From Catonia carolina (taxonomy: Eukaryota; Arthropoda; Insecta; Hemiptera; Achilidae), in the NCBI GenBank assembly GCA_035578175.1, contig JAQMRL010000004.1:35728401-35792400 (forward strand): a stretch of DNA of 64,000 bases. The letters are read 5' to 3'. The notes beneath the pieces were generated by a model, which was given only the letters and a program-made list of their open reading frames with translations, was not told the origin of the DNA and ran no database searches. The translations under genes were made by a program, and so were the position numbers. Positions 21,650-33,434 of this stretch are shown in pieces (the first letter of the stretch is position 1; each line of letters starts with the position of its first letter).

Positions 21650-22674
21650 ATATTAAGAGCTTAAAACGAACTGATAAATATTTGAAATTCGAGTAAACAT
21701 TTAAATAGAAATTAAATTATTTCCCAGTTAATTTTATATCAAAATTCCAATTAGTGAGTTATATGAAATTTACCGAAGTAGATTGTCAAGAAAAAGTTAA
21801 TTGACTTATATCTCTTTGTTTTCAACTGTATTTTAGCTGATAATCAAATAATAACTATGACGTAGTATAATATAGACTGAAGCGAAATAGTATATTGGTG
21901 CGAAAGGGGTGCTCAATTAATAAGCAACTGATAAATTTAACTGAGTACGAAGAGGAGCGCGTGAAGGGAGAATGCGAGAGGTTGAAAGAGGAAGATCTGA
22001 TAGAAGAGAAGCCATGCATCGATCGATTAATCGTGTTTGACACTAATGAAGCAAGAGCTACTGTACTTGGGACTGATCGAATTAATAAAGCAACGCGGCG
22101 CACAACTTGACTGCGTCTCTAATCAAGTTTCCAATTCCTGTGTCCTTGTTGTGTTGGGCGGTATCGTCGGTGGAAAGCGCGGAGAGGGATGTTAGGTACA
22201 TAGTTTGTTTGCGAAAGCGCGTCTGTGAGTACATCTAACCAACTCAAACCATAGGAGGTCGTCCCCGTGCATTATTGGCTCATGCCGCACGGTTAATTGC
22301 TTGTTGTAAATGGTGGTGTTGTACAAGTGAATACTATTACGCGCAGTAAGATAATGTGGTCGGGCGGGGATTCAAGTCAAACTAAATAATCAAACTAGAG
22401 AGATCGGTGTATTACTGTATATATTAATTATATCATAAATTTTGAACTTCCATAACCATCGAAACTATTCACACCAGTATTGTAAAGTAATTATACAAGT
22501 ATTATTACGCTATCTCATTAAAAGTAACCCAATAATTCCCCTAACGTTAAGCATAAAGAAGAATATGGTGAAGGATAATTAAAAAGTTTCACAATAAATC
22601 TTAAAATGAGTTGACTGGTTACATTGTTTATACCTTTTACAATAACAATATTTTTTATTTATTTTTTTTGCAGC
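21650..22674. other. Intergenic DNA with a GC-rich patch at 22000-22370
   Basis: 22080-22370 is clearly richer in G, C and CpG (for example GGGCGGTATCGTCGGTGG and AAAGCGCGGAGAGGG) than its surroundings. A 71-residue open frame (21895-22110) overlaps its left edge but shows no domain. It could be a promoter or first-exon region. No TATA or initiator arrangement stood out. Confidence 0.4.
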
Positions 22675-23069
22675 CCATAACAGACAGGTGAAGTGACAAA
22701 TTATTTACTCTCAATCTGTTCGGTGCAGGGCTAAGATAAATAGTTCTGTTTCTTATCACATGGTCAGCCAATTAAATTACTAAATCATTTAAGAGCAGAA
22801 GAGGTAGAGGTGTAAAAGACACTAATCAGAGTTATCGCCTCTGAAAGTAATGAATTTAATTATACAGCCAGACCCTGTGGTGAAAGAAGTGAAAGTGTTA
22901 TTTGCAGAGTTGAAACTTTGTGCTTTTCAGATGGCCCGGCATGCTGTTAAGCGTGCTTTCCCCCCTCAGTGAGGAAGGTTAAATAAAACCATCTCACTCC
23001 TCATTTGTCTTATTAAAACCTCTACCGGTTCAAACCAGCCTTTCGGCTGATGGCCTAAACAACAACATT
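22675..23069 (+). repeat. Dispersed repeat family C, copy 2
   Basis: Starts with CATAACAGACAGGTGAAG, passes GGTCAGCCAATTAAATTAC, AGAGGTAGAGGTGTAAAAGA and CAGCCAGACCCTGTGGTGAA, and ends with CAGCCTTTCGGCTGATGGCC. About 80% of positions appear to match copy 3 at 59467-59875 by eye. Confidence 0.8.
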
Positions 23070-23204
23070 ATATAAAGAAGGAGATTTTATCAACGAATTT
23101 TATGTTTCCAGTACTAAATGGTTACATTTTCTCAGTCTGATCAGGTTTTCAGAGTGTAAGATTTTACGAAAAGTTTTAAAAGTTGTTTTAAGTTGTTTGT
23201 TTTA

Positions 23205-24075
23205 ACAACAAACCTAACATTAGTAATACAACATTAAAAAATAAACAAAAAAATGAACCTCAATAAACATAACCTAATTTTCATTAGGAGTGAAAGACGC
23301 AAAATGAAAATCAACCTCAGTTTGGCTTAAAAATTCGGAAAATCTCTCTTTCATGCTAAACTACGCTCTGTAGAGAAAAGTTTTCTAAATAAATGTTGTA
23401 AATCTTATAATTTTCTATAAATTTGATAATATACACTTCGGTCGTAAAATGCATGCTTAGGGTGAAATCTTTAAAAAAATCGACTTTTTACACATTTTCA
23501 TAGGAAAAAACAGAAAATCGCTAACTACTGCTAAACTAAATATACAAAAAAAAAGTTGTAGGATTTTGAATTCCCTACAACTTTTATTATAACATTTTTG
23601 CGCTAAAATGCATATTTAAGTTGCAATCTTAAAAAAACAATTTTTTACGTAAAAACAGCTTCCCAAGAATTTCAGCAGACATGGCGCTTACCTTATCTTG
23701 TAGACCATAAAAAATTTATTAAATGAAGCGATTTTTAAAAAAAACCGTACCAGCAGTTTTTGAGAAATTCGCAAAAAAGTAAAAAGTGACACGAATAAAC
23801 TACTACTTCCAGTTGAAAGATTTTGATGAAAATGTTCGTGTCGAGTCCTCTAGTAGTATATAACTTAAATTTCAAGTTTCAAGTTCGTTCGATGTTCTCT
23901 TCTTGAGATATTCTGTTCACACATACACACACAGACCAATCGCTAAAAACATGTTTTTTGGGTCCAGGTGGTCTAAAAACGTGTAGATCCGGTGAAAACT
24001 CGATTTCGAAAAATCGACATGAAAGCAATACTTTCCTTCCTATATATATTTATATAGGTAAGAGAAAGTAAAAAT
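23205..24075 (-). repeat. Dispersed repeat family A, copy 4
   Basis: On the minus strand it runs from the conserved start (CTTTCTCTTACC, GGAAGGAAAGTATT, CACCGGATCTACAC) to the 3' modules ending in AACCTAATTTT-complement text. The ends match copy 2 in order, with no insertion. Confidence 0.85.
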
Positions 24076-24079
24076 GTGC

Positions 24080-25180
24080 TCTACTTTTGTAGGTAAATAC
24101 GTAGGCCTATATTGGGTAGAGTTTATTTGTTGCGTTATGTCTGTCCACCCTATTCACCTGTTCATTCACTGTTCAGCTGCAACCTTTCTCTGTATCCATT
24201 TCTCATTCGAATAACCCTCGCTTGTAGTTTCATTCTTTAACCCACTTTAACCCTTCCTTCATTTCCACCTCTACCTCTCAATCAGCAGCACTAGGTTTCC
24301 AGCAATATAACGTGAATAAACAATTTGAGATTGCCTACTTGAATAAGTACTAGACAGATAAGAGAAAGTCTATGCATGTATTCCATCTTCCAACGCGTTA
24401 CTGAATTTTTCCTTGAATTTTTATTCAAACACTACGTTTTTCAAGAAAAATGATAAAACATAAATTCAACCCTCGTTTCTTTATTTGTTATATCCTAAAT
24501 TTAATAGGAAATGTAGACAAGTAATGGAATTTTAAGTTCTTTTTTCTCTGTTTTATTATACTTTTACTTCTTGGAACATTTTTTACCTTCTTAAAAAAAT
24601 CTGCATGTCTCATACAGTAACAAAGTATAAATTGTGATGGTAAACAATTTAAGAATATTGAAATTTTTAAAACTTAGGTTGGGCCATTATTGATTAAAAA
24701 TATTCCACTGTTTATTTCTTGTACTCGACAAGTATAAAAAAGTAGGAAAAACGATTTAAGTTCAGGAAAGTATTTTAGAACCTTTATTTGTTAGTTTCTC
24801 GTATAACTCTTTTTGTTGCTTCTTCTGTATCTTCCCTTTTTATCCACTCTACTGATACAAGGTACGAAAGCGTGAACCAATGAGGAAAATATTAATGTTA
24901 ATAATATTTAAAAAAAAACTGTTTTAACATCAGAATTATATTTTTAAAAAGAAAAATCTGGGTCCAATGTATTTAAATGCAGATTGTTTTTGTCTTTTAA
25001 TATGATTTTGTAACGGGAGACTTTCGGAGTTCTTAAGACGGATTAAAAAAAACAATTGTTAAAAACTGTAATGAGTATTTGCAAAGTAAATTTTTTTAAA
25101 ATCTGGTAGGAAACACTCTCTCGACTTTCTTTTGCAATAGAAAAATAAAATATATAATATATGTTTAATAAGAATTAAAC
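24080..25180. other. AT-rich intergenic DNA, no gene seen
   Basis: A pyrimidine-rich stretch at 24130-24300 is notable, but no coding region or shared repeat was recognised. Confidence 0.5.
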
Positions 25181-25184
25181 AATA

Positions 25185-26030
25185 TAAAATAAACCAATGT
25201 GAATGACGCAAAATGAAAATCAACCTATTTTGGACTTAAAAATATGGACAATCACTAACTGACGCTAAACAAGATTGTAGAAAACAATGCTTTAAATAAA
25301 AGTTGTAGGTTTTAAATTTTCTATAACTTTAAATACAGCAGGGTCAATTATATGCTTTTATTATAAAAGCATACTACGCCGAAATCTTTAACAACCAAAT
25401 TTTTCACCGATTTAATAAGCAAAATAAAAAAAAACCACTATAATGACACTAAACTAAGCGTTGTCGAAAAATGCTTGAAATAAATGTTGTAGGTTATTAT
25501 TATTTTAGCTAATAACTTTGGTTATAAAAAGCGTATATTATACGCTTTTCCCCTAAAATACATATTACGGTGGCAATTTAAAAAAAAACATTTTAACACG
25601 ATCTCAAAAATAACATTTTTTTTTTTACTTATGAAAAATACATTTTTTATTTAGAGCACAGTTTCTATGAATTTCATTAGACGTGGCGCTTACTCTATCT
25701 TGTAGAGCAAAACATACGTAGGAAATCAGGGGATTTTTTTTTTTTAATTCGTAGGAGCTGTTTTTATAAAATCGGGAAAAAGGGAAAAATCGCAAAAGTA
25801 CTAATTCCGGTTGATTGATTTTGATGAAATTGTTCATTTCGGATCCACGTGTAGTACCAAGTTTAGACTTCGTACGACATACCGTTCTTGAGATATATTT
25901 TTCACACACACACAGATCGCATGCTAAAATCAATTTTGTTTCGTTCAGGGAGTCAAAAAAACATGTATTTATGGTGAAAACTCTATTTCAAAAATATTGG
26001 TATGAAAACACAACTCTCCTTTTATTTGCC
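25185..26030 (-). repeat. Dispersed repeat family A, copy 5
   Basis: Contains GAATGACGCAAAATGAAAAT, CTAAACTAAGCG, GTTGTAGGTTATT and GGTTGATTGATTTTGATGAA, the reverse complements of family A landmarks. The antiparallel open frames at 25625-26153 are part of this repeat and not genes. Confidence 0.8.
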
Positions 26031-26359
26031 TTGGAGGCCCTATTTTTCCTTGTTGTGGAACTAGTTTGTAGTCGTTTCTTATTTTATTTTGAATTAATTA
26101 TAATCGTTTTATCGTTTACTGTAAGAATATCTTCTATTATTTTTATGTTCTAGGTTATATTTTTGTGAGTTAAGGGAAGACTGTACTTTGTATCCCACCA
26201 ATGTTAAATTTGCTATTTTTAGGTACATTTTTCTCAAGATTGGTAAACGATAGGGAAATTAAACTGTTCTTACTTTTGTCGGTCGAGCTACTGACATTTT
26301 TGCAGCTTAAATAGTAAAACCATAAAGTTACGAAGAAATTTCTTCTTTTTTTTATTCCT

Positions 26360-26606
26360 AATTTGTGTACGTTGCAATCTGTTCAATTTAGAACAATAAG
26401 CAACCCCATGACCCAATGAGATGAGGATGTTGTGTATGACGTGTAAATGAGGTAAAGTCTTGTACATACTCAGGCCGACCATTCCTGAGAGAGTATGGTT
26501 AATTAAACCCCAACCATCAAAGTACACCGGTAACTACTAACTAGTATTCAAATCCGTATAAAAGTAACTACCTTTACTAGGATTTGAACCAGGTATTTTA
26601 CATATT
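26360..26606 (-). mobile_element. tRNA-derived SINE, family 1
   Basis: Reverse complement contains CTAGTAAAGGTAGTTACT, TACGGATTTGAATACTAG, AATTAACCATACTCTC and GGAATGGTCGGCC, ending in GAACAGATTGCAACG. The tRNA head is trimmed to about the B box. The short minus-strand frame here is a SINE product. Confidence 0.8.
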
Positions 26607-26671
26607 AATAATTCTTGTAGATTTTGAGGCAGTCATAAAAGTGCCGGAATATGTGAATATAGAAGAAAAAT

Positions 26672-27140
26672 AACTGGTAAAAATTTCAGCCTGGTATGTT
26701 TAACGGTTTCCGAGAAAAATGTAGGTAAATGTTAAAAATCTAAATTTACGGGAACGGGCAAAAACACAAAAGGGCATAAATCAAAAACAAAATGTATACA
26801 AACAAGTAAATTTTCTATCAAAATTTGGTTAGAAAGCTGAACCAACAGCTGCGAATATTAAAAACAGTAATGCACATATTTTTAAAAACTAAAATAATTC
26901 CCTTTGCACTAAAACGATCGGTATAAAATTATGAAAAATATTCGTTCATGATGACACGATAATTTTTCTGGGTAAACCTCCTAAACACTTAATTTTTTCA
27001 TTAAAATAATTTTTCACGTAATTTTATGTTTTTTGTGGTTGATCTCGGTCTGAACTATTGAAAAACATCTGAAAGTTTTAATTTTCAGTTAAAACCATCA
27101 TACAGTCTCGCCTTAATGTATCTGTCTGCAAGATGTGAAA
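26672..27140 (+). repeat. Dispersed repeat family B, copy 2
   Basis: Same order of blocks as 200-655: TTTCAGCCTGGTA, AAATCTAAATTTACGGGAA, GGTTAGAAAGCTGAACCAAC, CCTTTGCACTAAAACGA, CTGAACTATTGAAAAACAT and ATACAGTCTCGCCTTAATG. Confidence 0.75.
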
Positions 27141-27144
27141 TTTA

Positions 27145-28785
27145 TTTTCTTATTCTTATTTGCATACTCATATAGGGCAGTAGAAATTAAAACTGAATTA
27201 AATTTCTGTGCTGATAATATTATGACGGCAACAATGGAAAGTTTAGTTTGTTTTAAAGCGTCCTTATGGTGATGGGATAGTATGTTTATTTAGCTGCAAG
27301 TCTTGTTTTACAAATAAGAACAGTAATGTAAAAACCTTACCAAAATAGGCTAAAAGGGTAAATGTAATCGTAAAATCGGTTAAGAATAAATTAATATTAT
27401 TGTGCACCTATCAGCTAGTCAATTTAAGGATATAACATACATTTCAGAATATATGCTGTACGTAAACGACTAAAATAAAGCATTATATGATTTGAACCAA
27501 TAAGTACTCAATTACGTCTTGAATGTCTTTCTCCAAGACGCTGAGGGGCTATTCTATTTGAGTTGAACTGCCTTCAAATAGAGTCGGGAACAGAGTTTCA
27601 CTCTCCTATATTGCATCGCCCTTAAAAGTTCACCTCTCGTAAAAGCTCATTAATGACTCTAGGGATTTCGACTTTGAACCCAGGTGCAGATGTTCAGTAC
27701 TTCAATTCAAAGCGTCTATTACTGTACAATAAAGGGATATCCCTGTACTGGTTTAAAAATATTTTGACCTACCGTAATAAGTATTTATTATTTTTTTAGT
27801 TGTTACCTAAAAAAATTGAATTAAGTTCTTCATAAATAAACTGTCTTATTATCGTCCATCAAAACCCTAGAAAATTTTTATTTCTTATTTCCGTTGTATT
27901 AAACTATTAGTAAACCCATTTCCTCACTCACTATGCTTTACGGCAAACTGAAAGTAAGGCGATTAACTTCTCCCACAACCTTTCACGTTAAAATCAAAAT
28001 CACGTAAAAAAAATTAGTATTAGTTTTACTATGAAGTACTTAGTGAAAGACTTAGTATTAGTTTTACTTTACAGTTGGTTTAAGAAGGAGGCAACAACCA
28101 AGCGTTATTTGAATCAGAAATGGATACAGAAAACGGTTGCAATTAAACAGCAAAGGAAACAAGCTCGTCAAATATAATTATCAAATAAACCTGGTGAGTT
28201 GTTTACTTACACAAAATAAACATAATATATTTACATTATTTTTTGATTAGCAAATCATTAAGTGTAGTTGCTTCGTGACAAACTTAACTCACAGCTTTCT
28301 TACAACTAAACAGTACACATAGAAAACCTAATCACGCTGTACAAATTAAACCAATTAATATTGTAAACAGAACTCTTTTTAACATAAGTGTGAATCACAA
28401 GAAAAGGAAAAAATATTACGAGAATAACCGTATTATTTATGTTATTATGAAAATAGTAGATAAACATTTTTTTTTAAATTGTTAAACTAACTCTTCTTTT
28501 TTAAAACTTAACTTTCTATCCAAGAATTAAATGTAAAATTAGTTTTCTTATATCTGGGCCTATCCTGTAATTTATTTTACAAAAAAGTTGAAGACAATAA
28601 CGAAACATAATGATATGTTGTAAAGCGGTACTTTACCGAACTGATACCTGCATAATAAATTGTTTGCAGTAGAATAGATATATAGAAGAAACTAATCTTA
28701 GCCCGAGATATAAAAAATGACTTCATTTTGCTAATCACAATTTTTTTTCAAATTTTAAATTTACGTATTCCTGTCGATTGCTCAT
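27145..28785. other. Intergenic DNA, no gene seen
   Basis: A moderately GC-rich patch at 27530-27700 contains CTATTTGA and TCAAATAG facing each other and a TTTGAACCCAGG block, and may be an old tRNA-like repeat. Nothing else was recognised. Confidence 0.45.
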
Positions 28786-28786
28786 A

Positions 28787-28862
28787 ACCCATCGGGTTGA
28801 TCTAGTGGTAAAGTATTGAGGACCTTAAGATATTGAGTTTTATTTTGAAGGTTCAATGGTAC
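28787..28862 (+). mobile_element. tRNA-like head of a family 1 SINE (fragment)
   Basis: ATCGGGTTGATCTAGTGGT resembles the A-box region of the full SINE at 4766 and 47152, and GAAGGTTCAATGG is a degraded B box. The rest of the SINE body is missing. Confidence 0.5.
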
Positions 28863-28869
28863 AAAAATT

Positions 28870-29840
28870 ATCTGCACCTAAAATATTTTACACAATCATT
28901 TTTCTAGTTTTCATCACAGTAAAAACTAAGCTTGTGTTTATATTTAAGTTGAATATTGGGTAAAAGTTTAAAGAAAATTAACCCGACATTTTTTTCAGAA
29001 AATAATTTCATTTTTAGAACTTCTGGCCTCTTTCAGCTCGAAAATTTATTTTCAGGTTGGTAGAAAATAAAGGCGTATTACAATAATTTTAGTTATTAGA
29101 TGTTTACATTCTAAATCGTAGGTACGAAAGAGAGTAAATTTGTAAAATAAATTCAATTTAAGTTAAATTAAAACTTGAATAAAGTTTTATAAAAATTTAA
29201 AAATAAACATTTTATTTATTCCCAACGGTTAAAAAAGATTAAAAAGTCGCAGCATTTTATTGCAGAAGCAAAGATAGTACTTGCACAATGGTTATTTTAG
29301 ATGAGCGTGAACGTAATTTTAATAGCTAGAATTAAAATTTTCGATGTTAAACACCGTTAATTATACGTACGATCTATTCTGTCTTCTTCGTAAGTTCCCC
29401 AAAATTAATGAATCTTATAGCTGAGAAGTTTCCGAGTGTTCTTGGCATCCAATCTTAACTTTAACTTAAATAGTTTTGGACGTTGTGCAACTTAAATCTC
29501 CAAAATGTTACTGTTTTATTTAGTAAAATGTGAAACTCTTATTTACTTTTTAAATAAAAAAGTAGGTCCAATACTGTTTGAATGAATCCCCAATATTTTT
29601 ACATTATTACATACCATATAGTAATTACTTTACGTTACCGACATTTTCCTATGCTTATTCAGGCGTTTCAAAAAATACTTCCCAAAAACAAAAACAGACT
29701 TATACGCTACATAAATTTTCGAAACTTACCTCGAAATCCGCCAAGGCTTTTTTCTAATCTTTCAAGTGGATATAATGTAAACTACATAAATTTATATCAA
29801 TCCGAGAGATTTACTGTAGGCTATTGTTCTCGTTTTGTTT
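28870..29840. other. AT-rich intergenic DNA, no gene seen
   Basis: The 106-residue frame starting at 29582 runs into family A and shows no domain. It is not called. Confidence 0.5.
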
Positions 29841-29844
29841 TTCT

Positions 29845-30745
29845 CTTGGCCACATATATAAAAGGAAGCAAAGTAGTATTGTTGTCATTTCGATTTTTCT
29901 AAATTGAATTGTCACCGGAAACACACGTATTCAGGCCTCCTGAACTGAAAAACATGTTTTAAAGATTGGTATGTGTATCAGTATAAAGAAAATAACTCAA
30001 GAACGAAATAGCGTTCAAAGTTGACACTCTAAACTTAAATTAAGTACCACTAAGGCACCCAACACGAACATTTACATCAAAATCAGTCAACCAAAAGTAG
30101 TTTTTATTCGTGTGGTTATTATGTTTGTTCCTCACTTTCTTGCGATTTTTTCAAAAACGCCCCTATTATTATTTTTTAAATCGCCTGATTTGCTACATTT
30201 GTTATGCTCTACAAAATAAGGTAAGCACTATGACTGCTGAAGTTCATAGTGCTCTCGTAGAATTTTTTTCATAAAGTGGTCTTAATCTGCATTTTACGGC
30301 AAAATTGTATACAATCAAAGTTGTAGAAAAATTAAAGAACTAGACTACACCGTTCACATCAAAAATTGTTTTTACAATGCTTACCTTAGCCACAATTAGT
30401 GATTTTTTGTCATTTTCTCATCAAAATCTGTGAAACCACGGGAGTTTTTAAGATTGCTGTTAGTGTATTTTACGAGAAAAGTGTTTGTAGTTAAAATTAC
30501 AAAAAAATAATCTGCAACTTATAATAATTTAAGAATTTTTTCTACCGAGCCTAGTTTAGGGTTAATTAGTGATTTTCGTATTTTAAGTTCTACAGAGGTT
30601 GATTTTTATTAAGCGTCTTTAACTCAAAAATAAAATTAGGTTATATTTTCGATATTACAATGTTTAGTCATATTAAACATAGGTTACAGTTTTCAATGGC
30701 AAGAGAAAATGTTTGAGTGTTTCACACCAAATTTTTTTATTATAT
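29845..30745 (+). repeat. Dispersed repeat family A, copy 6
   Basis: Contains TTGTCACCGGAAACACACGT, AACTCAAGAACGAAATAGCG, CATCAAAATCAGTCAACC, CTATGACTGCTGAAGTTCAT, GAGCCTAGTTTAGGG and the terminal GAGTGTTTCACACCA. No interruption. Confidence 0.85.
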
Positions 30746-30749
30746 TTTT

Positions 30750-31450
30750 ATCGTAATTATTATTATCACACTTATATTGTTTTTTGGTCTAGGCTAAGTT
30801 TGAGAAACGTTAGATTAATAAATAGTTTTGTACATCTTTTTACCGCACTTTCATCTCGGTATATCCAAAAATTCGATAATATTTGATCTACTTCTAAACA
30901 TGTTTTAATTTGCATGTATGTTAAAAAAATTTATTTCATAAAATTTCAAAGAGATATTTTGTAACCTACATTTTCATACTATCGAAAAGGTTTGCTTTTT
31001 GTATAAAATTTATTTTTAACTCCCATACGTGAGAAAATACATTGTGTGAAATTTTACTTTACTTGAATTCAACTCCAACCCAGATTATAACGTGTCAGAA
31101 ATACGTGACTAGTAAATTTCTGACATGATCAATTTTATAACAATTTCTGGGTTACCCAACAATTTTGCAGTTCATGACTTTAACATTCTTGTCATTTCTA
31201 TTCCATTTTACTAAACTTTTGTTTATTTTATTTTTTCAAAGAACATTTAATGCACTTTTCAAATATCAATATTTTATTTTGTGTATATTAAAAAATATTA
31301 TAATTCAATACAACACGTTTAGATAAAACATAATTTTTGGGTCAATTCAAAATCAAGGAAGTAAATGCAATAATATGTAATCAACTTTTTGTAAAATCCC
31401 GGTTTTCCAAAACCCGGTATAATTTTTTTAAACTAAATTTTAGAATATAA
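30750..31450. other. AT-rich intergenic DNA, no gene seen
   Basis: Nothing recognisable. Confidence 0.5.
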
Positions 31451-31454
31451 CTTT

Positions 31455-31622
31455 GGGAGTAGGCCGTCTCCGTGCCCCAGTGCTCAGTGTGATAAGCTGA
31501 AAAGTGGAGATCCAGAGTTTTATTTCCGGCCATGGTCTGAAAAAGTATTACAAGTTCACACACTGTTTCTCAACTCAAAGTAATCGATAATAACCAATGT
31601 GTTGATGCGACTTAAAATATAC
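31455..31622 (+). mobile_element. tRNA-derived SINE, family 2 (degraded)
   Basis: Body text GGTCTGAAAAAGTATTACA and the tail AACCAATGTGTTGATGCGAC match the copy at 2719-2866. The A-box region is degraded to GTGCCCCAGTGCTCAGTG. Confidence 0.65.
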
Positions 31623-31629
31623 CAAAATA

Positions 31630-32320
31630 AATATTGGTAAGATACTGATAAATTTTCTGAAATATTTAATAAATTTAAATCTTGTTTATATGTTATTATC
31701 AGGTTATTTTTTACCAATGTGGTAATTTAAGAGGAACAGTGTGTCTGATAACTCTTTTAACATCCTAGATGGGAATTAAACTAGTAACTTTCTTTTTGCA
31801 GTTAATTCCAACACTACCTTTTCACGTCTGATTAAATACACTTTTTGTTTAATTTAAAAAAATAACTATAATAAATTAATGGAAATGTATTGTAATATAT
31901 ATCGGCTGGGCAATGCTATGTTGCCGCTGGGGTGCTTTTGCATAAATTTTGACAGTGTAATGTATTGCTTTCAGTACTAGCGGCTAATCTTAATATACTT
32001 GGAATTTCTCTAGTAATGAGTAGACAGTAGTATCGCAATTTACCGCAATATTTAGCTGCTTTTTTTCGTTTTCTATCTTCATATGGGGTTTGATGGTTGT
32101 TTATTATTTAAATAGCGACTACTTTTTCATTAATTAGTCAGTGTTGAATGAATAATTGTCAAGTAGGTTTGATAAAACCAGTTTGTAAATTGTGTACAAT
32201 TTAAATAGTTTTTTCGTGACCGGCAAGAAGTGTACGATTTTAGTTTGTTTTAAATAAGAATTAAATTAAAGTGAGCAAGTAAGAATGAATTTGCCGTAAG
32301 TAAATAAATTCAATTAAGTG
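31630..32320. other. Intergenic DNA with one ATG-plus-splice-donor candidate
   Basis: At 32285 an ATG is followed after 11 nt (ATGAATTTGCC) by a consensus donor GTAAGT at 32296. Such very short first coding exons are common in insect secreted and cuticle protein genes. No TATA box was found at a convincing distance and no second exon was identified, so this is not called a gene. Confidence 0.2.
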
Positions 32321-32323
32321 TTT

Positions 32324-32419
32324 AAGACACTGTAGAAGGCTAAAAAGATTATTCATGAAATATAAAAAAATTACCATCAATTTTTTTCATTAATAAACTT
32401 TAGCCTTCTAACGTGTCTT
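32324..32419. ncRNA. 96-nt hairpin, candidate small-RNA precursor or foldback element
   Basis: The outer 21 nt (AAGACACTGTAGAAGGCTAAA at 32324-32344, with the complementary arm at 32399-32419) pair at 19 of 21 positions. Pairing continues inward through TTATTCATGAAA against TTTCATTAATAA to an A/T-rich terminal loop. Size and a nearly unbranched stem resemble a pre-miRNA, but a tiny foldback transposon would look the same. No expression evidence is available from sequence. Confidence 0.4.
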
Positions 32420-33200
32420 GATAATTTTATTAACTTTTGTGACTTAAGCCACTCTCATTCATTCGCACAGGCTCAATTATTTGTTTAATTGTAAAAAATC
32501 ATATTTAGTTAAGCTTCGTTTAGACCTTGGTTAAATTTTAAAACATTTTGGATTAAATTTTATCTGCTATTATGTTAAGTAATTTGTTGTAATTTTTTAG
32601 TAGGCCTAATAACTATAATAACTAATTTATTATTAATACCAATAAGACGACTAAAACGTTGATGGAGCCGAGATTTTATCAACTAACTTAGGATTGTAAT
32701 TGACTGACCATTAGAGTGATCTAAATGCTGCACTTATCTATTCACGTCGGAGTTCTGTCACTAGACTGTGTCTCCACTCACGTTTTTTTAATGCTGTTAA
32801 TTTTTTTATATTTTGCGTTATCGTATTCATTGATTGTTCTAACAGGTTGTGAATTTCTTGAATAAAGGTTAAAAAATATTATTGTTGTAGCTAAATTTAA
32901 AATGAAACTTTTGTATGTTTTATAAGTAACTAGAATCTGAAAGAACCCGGAATAAACTAACACACAAGTACTTAAATCAATTTTTATGTAATAGCAGTAA
33001 CTTGAATATTTATTTATGGGAATAATCTACTTGCAGAAATCTATTTGTTAAAGAATATGCAAGAATTACAACTATAGTCTGAAAGTATCGCATAATCAAT
33101 TTTAACGCATCAACGGAAAAGATTTCCTTATCAATATTAACTGTTTCCAATAGATTCACATTTAAAAGGTATTTAAAAAATAATCGGTACTATACCCCAA
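32420..33200. other. AT-rich intergenic DNA, no gene seen
   Basis: Nothing recognisable. Confidence 0.5.
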
Positions 33201-33201
33201 C

Positions 33202-33430
33202 AAACTAAAGACTGCAGATGAGATCTAGTCAATAAGAGCCAAGGTCGGTAGTGAGGTCACCCCTTCGCTAAGTCACACTCTTTTCCACCGAACTCCAGCT
33301 GACTTTTTGTTAGGCTGTTACCCACAGTGGAACCAGAACGTGACATTGCAGGATATGATTAACGAAAGTCAATTGGCTCTGTGCTGTAATCTAGGTCACT
33401 ATGCTCTGCCTTCATCTGCAGTCTCTAGTT
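33202..33430. mobile_element. Small terminal-inverted-repeat element (MITE-like)
   Basis: Left end AAACTAAAGACTGCAGATG and right end CATCTGCAGTCTCTAGTT are inverse complements with one mismatch over 18 bp. Subterminal AGAGCCAA (33235) faces TTGGCTCT (33373). The interior is GC-richer than the flanks and non-coding. No clear target-site duplication was seen. Confidence 0.65.
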
Positions 33431-33434
33431 CATT

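Noticed and set aside
25625..26153. Two overlapping open frames of 102 and 112 codons
   Set aside because: Both lie in family A copy 5, and equivalent frames are broken in the other copies.
29582..29902. 106-codon plus-strand frame
   Set aside because: Composition is typical of chance AT-rich frames, no domain is visible, and its 3' end runs into family A.
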